From assembly GCF_016907365.1 (NCBI RefSeq), contig NZ_JAFBBV010000001.1, forward strand, positions 1,736,001 to 1,800,000: 64,000 nt of DNA, given 5' to 3'. The position numbers and the translations under genes are program-made. A model generated the notes under the pieces. That model searched no databases, was not told where the DNA came from, and saw only the letters and a program-made list of their open reading frames with translations. How positions within the stretch are numbered: the first letter of the stretch is position 1; each line of letters opens with the position of its first letter. This DNA comes from Oerskovia paurometabola (GTDB lineage Bacteria; Actinomycetota; Actinomycetes; Actinomycetales; Cellulomonadaceae). This document shows positions 52,497 to 64,000 of the stretch, one piece after another.

Positions 52497-55400
52497 ATGG
52501 CCTACCCTCTGCACCGCACCGACGACACCGCCCCTGACGGTCAGGGCCACCAGATCCCCGCCAGCCCTCACCTGCCCGCGCTCGAGCGTGGCGTGCTGTC
52601 GTACTGGTCCAAGGACGACACGTTCCGAGCGTCGATCGAGCACCGTGAGGCGGGCCAGGACGGCGACAACGAGTTCGTCTTCTACGACGGCCCGCCGTTC
52701 GCGAACGGCCTGCCGCACTACGGCCACCTCCTGACCGGGTACGCCAAGGACGTCGTGCCGCGCTACATGACGATGCGCGGCAAGCGCGTCGAGCGCAGGT
52801 TCGGCTGGGACACGCACGGCCTGCCGGCCGAGCTCGAGGCCGAGCGCGTGCTGGGCATCACCGACAAGTCCCAGATCGAGGCCATGGGGATCGCCGCGTT
52901 CAACGAGGCCTGCCGCGAGTCCGTGCTCAAGTACACGGACGAGTGGAAGGAGTACGTGACGCGCCAGGCGCGCTGGGTCGACTTCGCGAACGACTACAAG
53001 ACGCTCGACATCACCTTCATGGAGTCGGTGATCTGGGCGTTCAAGCGCCTGTACGACAAGGGGCTCGCGTACGAGGGCTACCGTGTGCTGCCGTACTGCT
53101 GGCGCGACGAGACGCCGCTGTCGAACCACGAGCTGCGCATGGACGACGACGTGTACCAGTCGCGCCAGGACCCGGCGCTCACGGTCGGGTTCCGGCTCTC
53201 CGCCGACGTCACGGACGGCGTCGCCGCAGCCGCAGCCGGTGCCCTCGTCCTCGTGTGGACCACGACCCCCTGGACGCTGCCCTCGAACCTGGCGGTCGCC
53301 GTCGGGCCGGACGTCGACTACGTCGTGGTGCGCGCCGGTGCCGGCTCGGCCGTGGCCGGTGACACGGTCGTGCTCGCGGCCGCCCGGCTGGGCGCCTACA
53401 CCAAGGAGCTCGGGGAGGACGCCGAGGTCCTGGCGACCGTCAAGGGCGCCGACCTCGCCGGGCTGCGCTACACGCCGGCCTTCGACTACTTCACGGACCG
53501 TTCGGCCGAGGGCTGGCCGAACGCGCACCAGGTGCTCGTGGCCGACTTCGTGACGACCGAGGACGGCACCGGTGTGGTCCACCTGGCTCCGGCCTTCGGT
53601 GAGGACGACATGGCCGTGTGCGACGCCGCGGGCATCGTGCCCGTCGTGCCCGTCGACGCGCGGGGGCGCTTCACCAACGCGGTCCCGGACTACGCGGGCG
53701 AGCAGGTCTTCGACGCCAACCCCAAGGTCATCAAGGACCTCAAGGAGGGCACGGGCCCGCTCGCACGCGTCGCGGTCGCCTCGCGTGCCGTCGTGCTGCG
53801 CCACGAGACCTACCAGCACTCCTACCCGCACTGCTGGCGCTGCCGGAACCCCCTGATCTACAAGGCGGTCTCGAGCTGGTTCGTGCGCGTGACCGAGTTC
53901 CGCGACCGCATGGTCGAGCTCAACCAGGACATCACCTGGACGCCCGAGCACATCCGTGACGGCCAGTTCGGCAAGTGGCTCGCGGGTGCTCGCGACTGGT
54001 CCATCTCGCGCAACCGCTACTGGGGCACGCCCATCCCCGTGTGGGTCTCGGACGACGCGAACTACCCGCGCATCGACGTCTACGGCTCGATCGCCGAGCT
54101 CGAGGCCGACTTCGGCGTGCCCGTCACGGACCTGCACCGCCCGTTCATCGACGACCTGACGCGCCCCAACCCGGACGACCCGACCGGGAAGTCCGTCATG
54201 CGCCGCATCCCCGACGTCCTGGACGTCTGGTTCGACTCGGGCTCCATGCCGTTCGCGCAGGTGCACTACCCGTTCGAGAACGCGGACTGGTTCGAGCACC
54301 ACTACCCGGGCGACTTCATCGTCGAGTACATCGGCCAGACCCGCGGCTGGTTCTACACGCTGCACGTCCTGGCCACGGCCCTGTTCGACCGCCCGGCGTT
54401 CCGTTCGGCCGTCTCGCACGGGATCGTGCTCGGCTCGGACGGGCGCAAGATGAGCAAGTCGCTGCGCAACTACCCGGACGTCTCCGAGGTCCTGGACCGG
54501 GACGGCTCCGACGCGATGCGCTGGTTCCTCATGAGCTCGCCCATCCTGCGCGGCGGGAACCTCATCGTCACCGAGGAGGGCATCCGCGACTCGGTGCGCC
54601 AGGTGCTGCTGCCGCTGTGGAGCACGTACTACTTCTTCACGCTCTACTCGAACAACGCGAACGGCGGCGCGGGATACACCGCGCAGCGCGTGGCACCGGA
54701 GCGCGTCGCGGACCTCCCGGCCCTCGACCGCTACCTGCTGGCCCGCACGCACGACCTGGTCGACGCCGTGACGACCCAGCTCGACGCCTACGACATCGCG
54801 GGCGCGTGCGAGAGCGTCCGTGAGCACCTCGACGTGCTGACGAACTGGTACGTCCGCACGCAGCGCGACCGCTTCTGGGACGAGGACGCGGACGCGTTCG
54901 ACACGCTGTGGACGGCCCTCGAGGTCCTCACGCGCGTCATGGCGCCGCTCGCGCCCCTGCTCTCCGAGGAGGTCTGGCGCGGGCTCACGGGCGGGCGCAG
55001 CGTGCACCTGACCGACTGGCCGAGCGTCACGGCGCAGGAGACGGCCGAGACCCCCGCCGACTCGCTCGCGGGCGTCCTGGTCGCCGACGACGAGCTCGTC
55101 GCCTCGATGGACCTGGTCCGTTCGGTGGCGTCCCTCTCGCTCGGGCTGCGCAAGGCGCACTCGCTGCGCGTGCGTCAGCCGCTGAGCACGGTGACCGTCG
55201 TGACCGAGGACCCTGCCGCGCTCACGCCCTACGCCGACCTCCTGGCTCGCGAGCTCAACGTCAAGACGGTGCGCTTCCTCGACCTGGAGTCGGGCGCGGC
55301 CGACGAGTTCGGCGTCTCGCAGAAGCTCACGGTCAACGCGCGGGCCGCCGGACCGCGCCTGGGCCGCGGTGTCCAGGCGGTCATCAAGGCCGCCAAGGCG

Positions 55401-55880
55401 GGTTCGTGGCGCGTGGGCGACGACGGCTTCGTCGTCGTCGAGACGCCCGACGGCGACGTGCCGCTGCTCGGCTCGGAGTACGAGCTGACGACCGTCGTGC
55501 TCGCCGAGCAGGGCCACGACGAGGTCGACCCGGCGGCGCCGTCGATCGCGGCGGCCGTGTTGCCCTCGGGCGGGTTCGTGGTCCTCGACCTCGAGCTGAA
55601 CGACGCGCTCCTGGCCGAGGGGTACGCACGCGACATCGTGCGCGAGGTCCAGGACGCCCGCAAGGCCGCCGGCCTCGAGGTCTCCGACCGGATCGACCTG
55701 TCGCTCTCGGTGCCGGGCCCCTGGCGGGGCGCGGTCGAGGACCACCGCGAGCTCATCGCGGGCGAGACCCTCGCCGTGAGCGTCACGATCGACCTGTCGC
55801 CGACCGACGAGCGCAGCGTGCTCGTCGCCAAGGCGTCGCCCACCGCTTCGTCCGACCAGACCGACGGGGCGCAGGCATGA
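52497..55880 (+). CDS. ileS: Isoleucine-tRNA ligase (type 2, eukaryote-like)
   Basis: 1127 aa class I synthetase. HIGH motif HYGH at His74 ([13 protein letters not shown]) and KMSKS at Lys651 ([14 protein letters not shown]). The sequence style ([27 protein letters not shown]) and length are those of type 2 IleRS, the group with low mupirocin sensitivity. A T-box leader precedes it. The stop overlaps the folC start by 4 nt (ATGA). Confidence 0.96.
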   Translation: MAYPLHRTDDTAPDGQGHQIPASPHLPALERGVLSYWSKDDTFRASIEHREAGQDGDNEFVFYDGPPFANGLPHYGHLLTGYAKDVVPRYMTMRGKRVERRFGWDTHGLPAELEAERVLGITDKSQIEAMGIAAFNEACRESVLKYTDEWKEYVTRQARWVDFANDYKTLDITFMESVIWAFKRLYDKGLAYEGYRVLPYCWRDETPLSNHELRMDDDVYQSRQDPALTVGFRLSADVTDGVAAAAAGALVLVWTTTPWTLPSNLAVAVGPDVDYVVVRAGAGSAVAGDTVVLAAARLGAYTKELGEDAEVLATVKGADLAGLRYTPAFDYFTDRSAEGWPNAHQVLVADFVTTEDGTGVVHLAPAFGEDDMAVCDAAGIVPVVPVDARGRFTNAVPDYAGEQVFDANPKVIKDLKEGTGPLARVAVASRAVVLRHETYQHSYPHCWRCRNPLIYKAVSSWFVRVTEFRDRMVELNQDITWTPEHIRDGQFGKWLAGARDWSISRNRYWGTPIPVWVSDDANYPRIDVYGSIAELEADFGVPVTDLHRPFIDDLTRPNPDDPTGKSVMRRIPDVLDVWFDSGSMPFAQVHYPFENADWFEHHYPGDFIVEYIGQTRGWFYTLHVLATALFDRPAFRSAVSHGIVLGSDGRKMSKSLRNYPDVSEVLDRDGSDAMRWFLMSSPILRGGNLIVTEEGIRDSVRQVLLPLWSTYYFFTLYSNNANGGAGYTAQRVAPERVADLPALDRYLLARTHDLVDAVTTQLDAYDIAGACESVREHLDVLTNWYVRTQRDRFWDEDADAFDTLWTALEVLTRVMAPLAPLLSEEVWRGLTGGRSVHLTDWPSVTAQETAETPADSLAGVLVADDELVASMDLVRSVASLSLGLRKAHSLRVRQPLSTVTVVTEDPAALTPYADLLARELNVKTVRFLDLESGAADEFGVSQKLTVNARAAGPRLGRGVQAVIKAAKAGSWRVGDDGFVVVETPDGDVPLLGSEYELTTVVLAEQGHDEVDPAAPSIAAAVLPSGGFVVLDLELNDALLAEGYARDIVREVQDARKAAGLEVSDRIDLSLSVPGPWRGAVEDHRELIAGETLAVSVTIDLSPTDERSVLVAKASPTASSDQTDGAQA

Positions 55881-57325
55881 GCGGCCTCCGCGTGGGCCGG
55901 GGTGCCGGCGAGCGCCCCGGCGACAAGGACGCCCGGCGCCCGGGCGGCGCCGCACACCAGCGCACCGCCGAGGAGACCGCCGCGCTCGAGGACCTGGCCA
56001 CGGTGTACGCGCACATCATGGACCGGGCCCCCGAGCACGACATCGACCCGACGCTCGACCGCGTGCAGAGGGTCCTCGAGCTCCTGGGCGACCCCCAGAA
56101 GGCGTACCGGACCGTCCACATCACGGGGACCAACGGCAAGACCTCGACCTCGCGCATGGTCGAGCGGCTCGTGCGCGAGCACGGCCTGCGGACCGGGCGC
56201 TTCACGAGCCCGCACCTGACGTCGGTCACCGAGCGCATCGCGATCGACGGCGAGCCCGTGAGCCCCGCGCGCTTCGTCGAGATCTGGGAGGACGTCGCGC
56301 CCTACGTCGGCGTGGTCGACCGGGAGTCGCAGGAGGCCGGCGGGCCGCGGCTGAGCTTCTTCGAGGTGCTCACGGTCATGGCCTTCGCCGCGTTCGCCGA
56401 CGCCCCCGTGGACGTCGCGATCGTCGAGGTGGGCATGGGCGGCAGCTGGGACTCGACCAACGTCGTGGACGGCGACGTCGCGATCGTGACCCCCATCTCG
56501 ATCGACCACACGCGCTGGCTCGGCCACACGATCGAGGAGATCGCGACCGAGAAGGCCGGGATCGTCAAGGAGGGCGCGGTCGTCGTGCTCGCCGAGCAGA
56601 GCGACGTGGCCGAGGCCATCGTGATCGAGAGGGCCGCCGCCAAGGACGCCCGCGTCCTGCGCGAGGGGCAGGACATAGCGGTTGCGGGACGGACACCGGC
56701 GGTCGGGGGACAGGTCGTCGACCTGCGCACCCCGGCGGGTCTGTACACACAGATCTTCCTGCCCATGATCGGCGAGCACCAGGCGCACAACGCCCTGCTC
56801 GCGCTGTCCGCGACCGAGGCGCTGCTCTCGGGCGGCCGCGCGCTCGACGGAGGGGTCGTCGAGGCCGCGTTCGGCGACGTGTCGTCGCCCGGTCGGCTCG
56901 AGGTCCTGCGGTCGAGCCCGACCGTGATCGTCGACGCGGCCCACAACCCTGCAGGGGCCGAGGCGCTCGTCGCGGCCGTCGACGAGGCGTTCGAGTTCGA
57001 GCGCCTCATCGGGGTCGTCGCGATCATGGGGGACAAGGACTCCGAGCAGATCCTCTCGGTGCTCGAGCCCGTCCTCGCCGAGATCGTCGTCACGCGCAAC
57101 TCGGCCGAACGGTCGGCCGACCCGACCGACCTCGCCGAGATCGCGATCGACGTCTTCGGCGAGGACCGCGTCCACACCGCGGAGCGCCTCGACGAGGCGC
57201 TCGCGATCGCGGTCGACCTGGCCGAGCGCGACGACTCGGTCGGCGTGGGCGTCGGGACAGGGGTGCTCGTGACCGGGTCCGTGATCACCGCGGCCGACGT
57301 GCGGATCCTGCTCGGGCGGGGCTGA
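55877..57325 (+). CDS. folC: Folylpolyglutamate synthase / dihydrofolate synthase
   Basis: 482 aa Mur-ligase-type enzyme adding glutamates to folates. P-loop [14 protein letters not shown], then [15 protein letters not shown], the [13 protein letters not shown] motif, [10 protein letters not shown] and [13 protein letters not shown] 35-residue charged N-terminal tail precedes the fold. It is co-translated with ileS. In most actinobacteria folC is followed directly by a DUF4233 gene and ndk; here dhaKLM and a tetR-MFS pair lie between. Confidence 0.95.
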   Translation: MSGLRVGRGAGERPGDKDARRPGGAAHQRTAEETAALEDLATVYAHIMDRAPEHDIDPTLDRVQRVLELLGDPQKAYRTVHITGTNGKTSTSRMVERLVREHGLRTGRFTSPHLTSVTERIAIDGEPVSPARFVEIWEDVAPYVGVVDRESQEAGGPRLSFFEVLTVMAFAAFADAPVDVAIVEVGMGGSWDSTNVVDGDVAIVTPISIDHTRWLGHTIEEIATEKAGIVKEGAVVVLAEQSDVAEAIVIERAAAKDARVLREGQDIAVAGRTPAVGGQVVDLRTPAGLYTQIFLPMIGEHQAHNALLALSATEALLSGGRALDGGVVEAAFGDVSSPGRLEVLRSSPTVIVDAAHNPAGAEALVAAVDEAFEFERLIGVVAIMGDKDSEQILSVLEPVLAEIVVTRNSAERSADPTDLAEIAIDVFGEDRVHTAERLDEALAIAVDLAERDDSVGVGVGTGVLVTGSVITAADVRILLGRG

Positions 57326-57345
57326 GGTCTGCTGCACGACCACCG

Positions 57346-57379
57346 CGCAGGGCGCTCCTCGAGCGAGGGGCGCCCTGCG
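57346..57379 (+). terminator. Terminator of ileS-folC
   Basis: GCAGGGCGC (57347-57355) pairs with GCGCCCTGC (57370-57378), extended inside by a CTCG/CGAG segment, about 20 nt after folC. Confidence 0.7.
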
Positions 57380-57547
57380 TCGTCGGGAGACTGGAGGCGC
57401 CCGGGACCACGGGACGTCCCGCCCTGCGTGCCGGGCGCCGCGCGGAGGTGTTTGATGGGGTGACGGGCACCGGGGGCACGCGTCACCGGTGCGCGAGCAG
57501 TGCACGCGGCCGCCCGGTGCCGCAGCAGTCCGACGAAGGGATGCGCC

Positions 57548-58543
57548 ATGAAGAAGCTGCTCAACGACCCGCAGGACGCGGTCACGGAGTCGCTCGACGG
57601 GTTCGAGCTGGCTCACGCCGACCTGGTCGAGGTCCACCGCGCGCCGCTGTACGTCTCGCGCGCGGGTGGTGCGGTGCCCGGCAAGGTCGGCCTCGTCAGC
57701 GGGGGCGGCGCAGGGCACGAACCCCTGCACGCGGGCTTCGTGGGCGCCGGGATGCTCGACGCCGCCGTGCCCGGCGCGGTGTTCACCTCGCCCACGCCGG
57801 ACCAGATCGTGCCCGCGATCCTGGGGGCGGACTCGGGGGCGGGCGTGCTCGCGATCGTCAAGAACTACACGGGCGACGTGCTCAACTTCGAGACCGCGCT
57901 CGAGCTCGTCGAGGCCGAGGGAACGCAGGCAGCGAGCATCCTCGTCAACGACGACGTCGCCGTCGAGGACTCGCTCTACACGGCCGGGCGGCGCGGGGTG
58001 GCCGGCACCGTCGCGGTCGAGAAGATCGCCGGGGCCGCCGCGGACCGCGGTGACGACCTGGGCAAGGTCACCGAGATCGCCGGCCGGGTCGTCGCGAACG
58101 TCCGGTCCATGGGGGTCGCGCTGAGCGCCTGCACCGTGCCGCACGTGGGCAAGCCCAGCTTCGACCTCGGTGACGACGAGATCGAGATCGGGATCGGGAT
58201 CCACGGTGAACCGGGCAGGCACCGCATCCCTCTGGCCTCCGCGGACGAGATCACGGGCATGCTCGTCGACGCCGTGGCGGAGGACCTGCGGCTCGAGGGC
58301 GGCGAGAGAGTGTTGCTGTTCGTTAACGGTATGGGTGGTACGCCCCAGTCCGAGCTCTACGTCGTCTATCGTCAGGCGAGGAGGCTGCTCGAGGCGCGCG
58401 GCGTGGCGGTCACCCGCTCGCTCGTGGGCAACTACGTCACCTCGCTGGAGATGCAGGGGGCCTCGGTCACCGTGCTCCGGCTGGACGACGAGCTGACCGC
58501 GCTCTGGGACGCGCCCGTGCACACCGCCGCTCTGCGGTGGTGA
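57548..58543 (+). CDS. dhaK: Dihydroxyacetone kinase subunit DhaK
   Basis: 331 aa substrate-binding subunit of the PTS-dependent dihydroxyacetone kinase. SGGGAGHEPLHAGFVG near the N-terminus, KNYTGDVLNFE, and His219 in IGIGIHGEPG, which binds dihydroxyacetone covalently. GAAGGGA precedes the ATG. It is followed by dhaL and dhaM, so the whole phosphorelay from HPr/DhaM to DhaL to DhaK is encoded here. Confidence 0.95.
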   Translation: MKKLLNDPQDAVTESLDGFELAHADLVEVHRAPLYVSRAGGAVPGKVGLVSGGGAGHEPLHAGFVGAGMLDAAVPGAVFTSPTPDQIVPAILGADSGAGVLAIVKNYTGDVLNFETALELVEAEGTQAASILVNDDVAVEDSLYTAGRRGVAGTVAVEKIAGAAADRGDDLGKVTEIAGRVVANVRSMGVALSACTVPHVGKPSFDLGDDEIEIGIGIHGEPGRHRIPLASADEITGMLVDAVAEDLRLEGGERVLLFVNGMGGTPQSELYVVYRQARRLLEARGVAVTRSLVGNYVTSLEMQGASVTVLRLDDELTALWDAPVHTAALRW

Positions 58544-58577
58544 CTCCGGCCGACCCCCGAGAGCCGGGGGACGGCGC

Positions 58578-58607
58578 CCCGGGGCGATTCTCGCGAACCG
58601 CCCCGGG
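58578..58607 (+). terminator. Hairpin in the dhaK-dhaL gap
   Basis: CCCGGGGCG and CGCCCCGGG arms, 12 nt apart, in the 85-nt space. It may tune relative amounts of dhaK and dhaLM mRNA by partial termination or by protecting a 3' end. Confidence 0.45.
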
Positions 58608-58628
58608 CCAGTAGGGAAAGGGCGATTG

Positions 58629-59273
58629 ATGACGCTGGACGTTGCGTGGGCTGTGCGCTGGATGAGGGACGCTGCGGCGATGATCGTGTCGGCGCGGGAC
58701 GAGCTCACCGAGCTGGACCGTCAGATCGGCGACGGCGACCACGGCGAGAACCTGAACCGGGGGTTCCAGGCGGTCGTCGCCAAGCTCGACGGGCTGGAGG
58801 CCGAGCCGGCGCAGATCGGTGACGTGCTCAAGCTCGTGGCGACGACGCTCATGTCCTCGGTCGGCGGCGCGTCGGGGCCGCTCTACGGCACCGCCTTCCT
58901 GCGCGCGGCCAAGGTCACGGGGCTGGCGGAGCTCGACTCCTCGGCCGTCGTCGCCCTGCTCGAGGGGGCGCTCGAAGGCATCACGGCGCGCGGCAAGGCC
59001 GCGCCCGGGGAGAAGACCATGGTCGACGCCTGGCAGCCCGCGGTCGACGCCGCGGTCGCCGCCGCGGACTCGGGAGCGGATCCCGTCGGCGTCCTCGAGG
59101 CGGCGCTCGCCGCAGCCGAGGCGGGGGCTCTCGCGACGGTCCCCCTGCTCGCGACCAAGGGGCGCGCGAGCTACCTGGGCGAACGCAGCATCGGGCACCA
59201 GGACCCGGGTGCGACGTCGACCGTCGTGATCCTGCGGGCTGCGGTCGCGGCGGCCACCGCTCCCGGTGAATGA
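58629..59273 (+). CDS. dhaL: Dihydroxyacetone kinase subunit DhaL
   Basis: 214 aa ADP-binding helical-barrel subunit. The metal/ADP site motifs are LDRQIGDGDHGENLNRGF and SVGGASGPLYGTAFL, with KGRASYLGERSIGHQDPGA near the end. I take the ATG at 58629; the TTG at 58626 is less likely. It acts with DhaK: ADP stays bound to DhaL and is rephosphorylated by DhaM. Confidence 0.95.
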   Translation: MTLDVAWAVRWMRDAAAMIVSARDELTELDRQIGDGDHGENLNRGFQAVVAKLDGLEAEPAQIGDVLKLVATTLMSSVGGASGPLYGTAFLRAAKVTGLAELDSSAVVALLEGALEGITARGKAAPGEKTMVDAWQPAVDAAVAAADSGADPVGVLEAALAAAEAGALATVPLLATKGRASYLGERSIGHQDPGATSTVVILRAAVAAATAPGE

Positions 59274-59280
59274 TTGCCCG

Positions 59281-60042
59281 ATGACTACCCCACAGGTCGG
59301 CGATCGCGCACGGATCGCCCTGGTGCTCGTGTCCCACTCGGCCCGTCTCGCACAGGGAGCCGCCGAGCTCGCGGCCCAGATGGCTCCCGGCGTGCTGCTC
59401 CTGCCCGCAGGCGGAACGGACGACGGCAGCCTGGGCACGAGCTACGACGTGGTGTCGACCGCGGTCGGTGAAGGCCTCGTGGGGACCGAGGGGGTCGTGG
59501 TGCTCGCCGACCTGGGGTCGGCGGTCATGACGATCGAGTCGGTCATCGAGCTCGACGACACTCTCGACGGTCGGGTCGTCCTCGCGGACGCCCCGTTCGT
59601 CGAGGGGGCCGTCGCCGCGGCCGTGACGGCGCACGGCGGAGGCAGTCTCGCCGAGGTGCTCGCCTCGGCCGAGGCCGCTGGGAGCACGTTCGCACAGAGC
59701 GCGCCCGGAGCCGGGGGAGAGTTCGTCCCGGCCGCCGGGCCGGCCGACCAGCTCGCGGGCGCTGCGGGAATCGAGGACGACTCGCCGGGCGCCCCGCGGG
59801 CGGTCACCCTGCGCAACCCGCTCGGCCTGCACGCCCGTCCGGCGGCGATCCTCGCTCGGCTCGTCGCGGGCTACGACGCGAAGGTCATCATCAACGGTGT
59901 CAACGCCGCGAGCGTGCTCGAGATGATGAAGCTGGGTGCGACCGGCGGACGGGAGCTCGTGATCGCGGCCGAGGGTCCGCAGGCGAACGAGGCCCGGGAC
60001 GCGGCCCTCGCCGCGGTCGAGGGGGGCTTCGGCGAGGTCTGA
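59281..60042 (+). CDS. dhaM: PTS-dependent phosphotransferase DhaM (EIIA-HPr two-domain form)
   Basis: 253 aa. The N-terminal EIIA-Man-like domain has the phosphorylated His19 (LVLVSHSARLAQG) and VLADLGSAVMTIE; after an Ala/Gly-rich linker (about 130-172) comes an HPr domain with His184 in NPLGLHARPAAI. The third EI-like domain of E. coli DhaM is absent, so this protein must receive phosphate from the general EI. It begins 7 nt after dhaL; the GTG at 59266 is an alternative start. Confidence 0.92.
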   Translation: MTTPQVGDRARIALVLVSHSARLAQGAAELAAQMAPGVLLLPAGGTDDGSLGTSYDVVSTAVGEGLVGTEGVVVLADLGSAVMTIESVIELDDTLDGRVVLADAPFVEGAVAAAVTAHGGGSLAEVLASAEAAGSTFAQSAPGAGGEFVPAAGPADQLAGAAGIEDDSPGAPRAVTLRNPLGLHARPAAILARLVAGYDAKVIINGVNAASVLEMMKLGATGGRELVIAAEGPQANEARDAALAAVEGGFGEV

Positions 60043-60115
60043 CGCCCCGGTTCGTCCCTCGCCCGTCCTGGGTCAGGAGCGCCCCGTCCGTGACCGGCGT
60101 CACGCGAATACTGCA

Positions 60116-60152
60116 TTGCCTGCAAAGTTGCACGACGTGTAAAGTTTCGGCT
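60116..60152 (+). promoter_or_regulatory. Promoter and operator of the tetR gene at 60153
   Basis: TTGCCT (60116-60121), 18 nt, TAAAGT (60140-60145); the GTG start follows 7 nt later. The nearly symmetric TTGCACGACGTGTAA (60128-60142) overlaps the -10 box and is a likely site for the TetR protein itself. Confidence 0.55.
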
Positions 60153-60785
60153 GTGCAGAACCTTGTCGAGCCCTCCGCGGTCCCCACCGGGCTGCGTGAG
60201 CGCAAGAAGCGCGAGCGCCGCGAGGCGCTCATCGACGCCGCCCAGACCCTCGTGCTCGAGCGGGGCCTGGACGAGGTCACGGTCGAGGACGTCTGCACCT
60301 CGATCGGCGTCTCGACACGGACCTTCTTCAACTACTTCGCGTCGAAGGACGACGCGGTGCTCGGGGTCGAGGACTTCTCCCCGTCCCCCGACGCCGTCGC
60401 CGCCTTCGTCGCGGGCGGCCCCACGGGGGACCTGCTGGACGACCTCCAGGCGCTCGTCACCGACCTGCTCGCCCACCAGGTCATGTCCCTCGACCGGGTG
60501 CACCGGGCGATCACGCTCGTCGAGCGCGAGCCCCGGCTCCTCGCCCGCCACATGTGGTGGATCGAGAACCTGCGCACGGGCCTCATCGACGTGTTCGACC
60601 GCCGCCGTGCCGACCACCCGTTCGTCCCCGAGCCCGAGCTTCTCGCCATGGTCGTGATGAGCCTCCTGCGCACCACGACCCTCGAGTGGGAGCGCCTCGG
60701 GCGCACGGGCGAACCGGTCGACCAGCTCGGCTCGGTCGTCGCCCAGCTCCGCGCGCTCGTCTGCCCGGGGTCCGCTCCGGGCTGA
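60153..60785 (+). CDS. TetR family regulator of MFS exporter
   Basis: 210 aa: helix-turn-helix ALIDAAQTLVLERGLDEVTVEDVCTSIGVSTRTFFNYFASKDDAV followed by a ligand-binding helical domain of the type linked to multidrug exporters. The GTG start lies 7 nt after TAAAGT, so the mRNA is probably leaderless; the longer frame from 60090 would start upstream of the promoter. It precedes the MFS gene on the same strand by 93 nt and very likely represses it. Confidence 0.9.
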   Translation: MQNLVEPSAVPTGLRERKKRERREALIDAAQTLVLERGLDEVTVEDVCTSIGVSTRTFFNYFASKDDAVLGVEDFSPSPDAVAAFVAGGPTGDLLDDLQALVTDLLAHQVMSLDRVHRAITLVEREPRLLARHMWWIENLRTGLIDVFDRRRADHPFVPEPELLAMVVMSLLRTTTLEWERLGRTGEPVDQLGSVVAQLRALVCPGSAPG

Positions 60786-60851
60786 CGCGCGCGCACCTCG
60801 CACGACCCCTCTCGCTCTCCTTCGCACCCGCGGTCCGCGTCCGCCGGGTGA

Positions 60852-62618
<1,767 letters not shown>

Positions 62619-62623
62619 AGCGC

Positions 62624-63130
62624 GTGAGCTCCAGCATCGAACCGGCCGACAAGCCGGCAGAGCAGGCCCGGCCCGCCGCGTCCTCCGCCCCCTCGGGCGA
62701 GGACGCGGCGGCCCCGCCCCGCATCAAGGCCAAGAAGTCCGCGAAGGTCCAGTTCACGTCGACGACGCTGCTGCTGGAGGCCTTCCTCGTGCTGTTCGCG
62801 ACCCTCGTCGCGTACGGCCTGCGGACCGTGCCCTACGCGTGGCCGGACCGGATGCAGGTGCCCTCGGGCCCGGCGATCTGGATCGTGGGCGGGACGCTCA
62901 TGGTCGTGCTGATCCTCCTCAGCCGCATGGTCGGCGGGCCGGGCGGGTACGTCGCGGGCTCGGTCGTGCAGCTCCCCGTGATCGCGTGCGGCTTCGCGGT
63001 GCCGCTGATGTTCCTTGTCGGGGGCATCTTCGTGGTCCTGTGGATCGTGTCGCTGCGGCTCGGCGGACGGATCGACCGCGAGCGGGCGGCCTACGACGCC
63101 GAACACCCGGAGACCGCACCGAACATGTGA
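62624..63130 (+). CDS. DUF4233 membrane protein
   Basis: 168 aa: a charged 40-residue tail then four membrane spans, with [21 protein letters not shown] and the C-terminal [18 protein letters not shown], the DUF4233 pattern. In actinobacteria this gene is nearly always between folC and ndk; ndk follows here, folC does not precede it. The GTG lies 7 nt after TAAACT (62611-62616), consistent with a leaderless mRNA starting inside the end of the upstream MFS gene. Function unknown. Confidence 0.9.
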   Translation: MSSSIEPADKPAEQARPAASSAPSGEDAAAPPRIKAKKSAKVQFTSTTLLLEAFLVLFATLVAYGLRTVPYAWPDRMQVPSGPAIWIVGGTLMVVLILLSRMVGGPGGYVAGSVVQLPVIACGFAVPLMFLVGGIFVVLWIVSLRLGGRIDRERAAYDAEHPETAPNM

Positions 63131-63153
63131 GGACGCCCGGTAGGGTCGTGCGC

Positions 63154-63618
63154 ATGACTGATGTTGCAGCCCCCGTCGTCGCCGACGCGCTCTCCGAGAC
63201 CATCGAGCGCACCCTCGTCCTCGTCAAGCCCGACGGCGTCCGTCGCGGCCTGTCGGGAGAGATCCTCCGCCGCGTCGAGGCCAAGGGGTACACCCTGGCC
63301 GCCGTCCAGCTCCTGGACGCCACCCCCGAGCTCCTCGCGGCGCACTACGCCGAGCACGAGGGCAAGCCGTTCTTCGCCCCGCTCGTCGACTTCATGCTCT
63401 CCGGCCCGATCCTCGCGGTCGTGGCCGAGGGGCAGGGCGTCATCCCGGGCTTCCGCTCGCTCGCCGGCACGACCGACCCCACCGCGGCCGCCCCCGGCAC
63501 CATCCGTGGTGACCTGGGTCGCGACTGGGGCCTGAAGGTCCAGCAGAACCTGGTCCACGGCTCGGACTCCCCGGAGTCCGCGGCCCGCGAGATCGCGCTC
63601 TGGTTCCCCGGTCTCTGA
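63154..63618 (+). CDS. ndk: Nucleoside diphosphate kinase
   Basis: Transfers phosphate from NTPs to NDPs. The 154-aa product has [14 protein letters not shown] (Lys25), the nucleotide-binding core, and the phosphorylated His135 in [13 protein letters not shown]. An N-terminal extension of about 18 residues precedes the usual start of the fold. The ATG lies 7 nt after TAGGGT (63141-63146), so it is probably leaderless. Confidence 0.96.
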   Translation: MTDVAAPVVADALSETIERTLVLVKPDGVRRGLSGEILRRVEAKGYTLAAVQLLDATPELLAAHYAEHEGKPFFAPLVDFMLSGPILAVVAEGQGVIPGFRSLAGTTDPTAAAPGTIRGDLGRDWGLKVQQNLVHGSDSPESAAREIALWFPGL

Positions 63619-63636
63619 GCCCCCTCGCACCGCTCG

Positions 63637-63668
63637 CAGGCGCCCCCGTCGACGGACGGGGGCGCCTG
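63637..63668 (+). terminator. Terminator of ndk
   Basis: A perfect 14-bp stem (CAGGCGCCCCCGTC and complement) with a 4-nt loop, 18 nt after the stop. The remaining space to smc shows only its -10 box. Confidence 0.85.
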
Positions 63669-63846
63669 TCCTCGTCGGCGTGGAGCGCGGGGAGGGACGA
63701 GGGTGGGGGCGCGGGTCGTGGCGGGCCTGGCGGGAGGTCGCGAGGGACGAGCGGTCGGATGGAAGAACCGCGGCCCCACCCCCGTCCTCGCCCTCAGCAC
63801 CACCGCCTCCCCGTCTCACCCGCAGATCCGCACTAGGCTCTGACCC

Positions 63847-64000
63847 GTGCACCTCAAGACCCTGACCCTCCGCGGGTTCAAGTCGTTCGCGTCGGCGACG
63901 ACCCTGCGCTTCGAGCCCGGGGTGACGTGCGTCGTCGGGCCGAACGGTTCGGGCAAGTCGAACGTGGTCGACGCCCTGTCCTGGGTCATGGGGGAGCAGG
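63847..64000 (+). CDS. smc: Chromosome segregation protein SMC, 5' end only
   Basis: The first 51 residues are visible before the window ends. They read [16 protein letters not shown] and include the Walker A loop [21 protein letters not shown], the standard N-terminus of bacterial SMC. The GTG start lies 7 nt after TAGGCT (63834-63839), the leaderless arrangement. Confidence 0.95.
   Translation, partial: MHLKTLTLRGFKSFASATTLRFEPGVTCVVGPNGSGKSNVVDALSWVMGEQ

Noticed and set aside
52476..58708. Two 1159-codon minus-strand frames opposite ileS, folC and dhaK
   Set aside because: Both are antisense to complete housekeeping genes with all catalytic motifs; repeated DV/RV/LG-type patterns are typical of antisense translation.

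Overview
The window is a GC-rich (roughly 70% or more) stretch of an actinobacterial chromosome. Gene content and order (trigger factor, clpP1, clpP2, clpX, valS, ileS, folC, a DUF4233 gene, ndk, smc) point to the order Micrococcales. Several F420-linked genes, a GH3 glucosidase and the overall codon style fit a Cellulomonadaceae- or Promicromonosporaceae-like organism. The family assignment is inference; the sequence alone proves only a high-GC actinomycete. I saw no insertion sequence, prophage, rRNA gene or CRISPR array.

Layout. 1-11.5 kb: end of a PNPOx-like gene, a secreted or membrane Cys protein, an M13 peptidase, rpiB, a Nei-type glycosylase, an Eis-like acetyltransferase, an alkyltransferase-like protein (Atl), an LLM oxidoreductase, a GntR/DUF1648 pair and the cysK-cysE cysteine operon, which is preceded by a small Cys-rich leader peptide. 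12.1-12.5 kb: tRNA-Gly and tRNA-Pro, divergent. 12.9-17 kb: a translationally coupled polysaccharide locus (GT2 synthase, 66-aa membrane protein, OafA-like acyltransferase with SGNH domain). 17.3-21.8 kb: tig-clpP1-clpP2-clpX with a candidate ClgR box. 21.9-28.3 kb: acyl-CoA ligase, chorismate mutase, Vms1/Rv2629-like protein and a type 2 valS. 28.5-41 kb: a DUF4914 protein, then an F420 neighbourhood: an F420-dependent LLM enzyme coupled to single-domain cofE, a DDN-like gene, and a three-gene ABC importer resembling the proposed F420-0 transporter. 41.3-47 kb: a membrane-anchored molybdopterin oxidoreductase, SDR, DUF2306 protein and esterase-tetR. 47.7-52.1 kb: MFS sugar-type transporter, PAP2 phosphatase and GH3 beta-glucosidase. 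52.2-57.3 kb: T-box leader, ileS, folC. 57.5-62.6 kb: dhaKLM and tetR-MFS exporter. 62.6-64 kb: DUF4233 gene, ndk and the 5' end of smc.

The most interesting themes are four. First, a likely F420-precursor salvage module: uptake of F420-0, tail addition by CofE, and F420-using enzymes close by. Second, a 28-codon leader with four cysteines upstream of cysKE, a probable cysteine attenuator. Third, a set of very long, nearly perfect intergenic hairpins, one of whose arms recurs as a 31-nt dispersed repeat. Fourth, at least thirteen genes whose start codon lies 6-7 nt after a TANNNT -10 box, so that leaderless mRNAs look common here.

Limits: all assignments come from reading the sequence and remembered family features. 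No search, alignment or folding program was run. Start codons were chosen by eye from ribosome-binding sites, -10 boxes and overlaps.
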